A DNA stretch of 23,447 bases, from NCBI GenBank assembly GCA_002314265.1, contig DCEW01000053.1:12833-36279 (forward strand), written 5' to 3'. Below are positions 23,428-23,447 of this stretch, one piece after another (positions within the stretch are counted from its first letter, which is position 1; every line of letters starts with the position of its first letter). The notes under the pieces are model-generated. The model saw only the letters and a list, made by a program, of their open reading frames with translations. It did not search any database and was not told the DNA's origin. The translations under genes were made by a program, and so were the position numbers. Source of the DNA: Flavobacteriales bacterium UBA1820. GTDB taxonomy: Bacteria > Bacteroidota > Bacteroidia > Flavobacteriales > UBA1820.

Positions 23428-23447
23428 GCGGTCCCTTCCGGGACCGC
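23428..23447 (+). terminator. Hairpin at the window end, probable terminator of the SGNH operon
   Basis: GCGGTCCC (23428-23435) and GGGACCGC (23440-23447) pair perfectly around TTCC, 28 bp after the stop codon. The window ends at the last base of the stem, so the expected T-run cannot be seen. Confidence 0.6.

Noticed and set aside
1..23447. CRISPR arrays, transposases, phage genes, toxin-antitoxin or defence genes
   Set aside because: None was found on either strand. There are no regularly spaced direct repeats, and all sizeable frames not antisense to better genes are assigned to other families.

Overview
The window looks like chromosomal DNA of a GC-rich member of the Bacteroidota (Bacteroidales), possibly a relative of Rikenellaceae/Alistipes; the genus is a guess. 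The main evidence is promoter grammar. Almost every transcription unit is preceded by the Bacteroidota -7 box TAnnTTTG. Three units also have a TTTG -33 element exactly 20 bp upstream of it. Other support comes from DUF4369 lipoproteins, a DUF3575 protein, secreted SGNH and PQQ-propeller enzymes, and the rarity of Shine-Dalgarno sites. There are no rRNA or tRNA genes, CRISPR arrays, insertion sequences, phage genes or recognisable defence systems. Most of the window is housekeeping.

Layout. (1) 1-3.2 kb, minus strand: trpB alone with its own promoter and terminator, then a cysE-cysK pair; all three products use L-serine or its acetyl ester. (2) 3.3-9.0 kb: a DUF3575 envelope protein (+), a HAD phosphatase (-), a peptide-type ABC substrate-binding lipoprotein without a transporter (+), and two tandem DUF4369/thioredoxin-like lipoproteins lacking the CxxC motif (+). 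A very strong hairpin terminator, probably bidirectional, follows. (3) 9.3-12.0 kb, minus strand: prfC-lrgA-lrgB, with lrgA and lrgB overlapping by 4 bp. (4) 12.1-13.3 kb: a GT4-type glycosyltransferase transcribed divergently from prfC. (5) 13.3-18.3 kb: the translation/transcription operon rimP-nusA-infB. Its promoter is followed by a terminator-like hairpin in the leader and a nine-codon mini-ORF just before rimP. (6) 18.3-19.4 kb: a DJ-1/PfpI-family gene divergent from an HxlR/DUF24 regulator with an N-terminal Cys-Pro, separated by a 150-bp region carrying two nearly identical dyads. (7) 19.4-23.4 kb: a structured repeat-like intergenic element, then a two-gene secreted operon. The first gene encodes a tandem SGNH protein with one degenerate and one intact catalytic domain. 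The second encodes an 813-residue fusion of a calcineurin-like phosphoesterase and a PQQ-like propeller. The window ends in a hairpin.

The most interesting parts are the electrophile/redox-sensor-like DJ-1/HxlR locus with its operators, the attenuator-like leader of rimP-nusA-infB, the repeat element ahead of the SGNH operon, and the two unusual secreted enzymes in that operon. No intergenic stretch exceeds 300 bp. The longest is 19402-19618 (repeat element and terminator). The next longest, 13261-13454 (rimP promoter and leader) and 9007-9261 (terminator, then about 190 bp in which I see nothing convincing), are described in the feature list.
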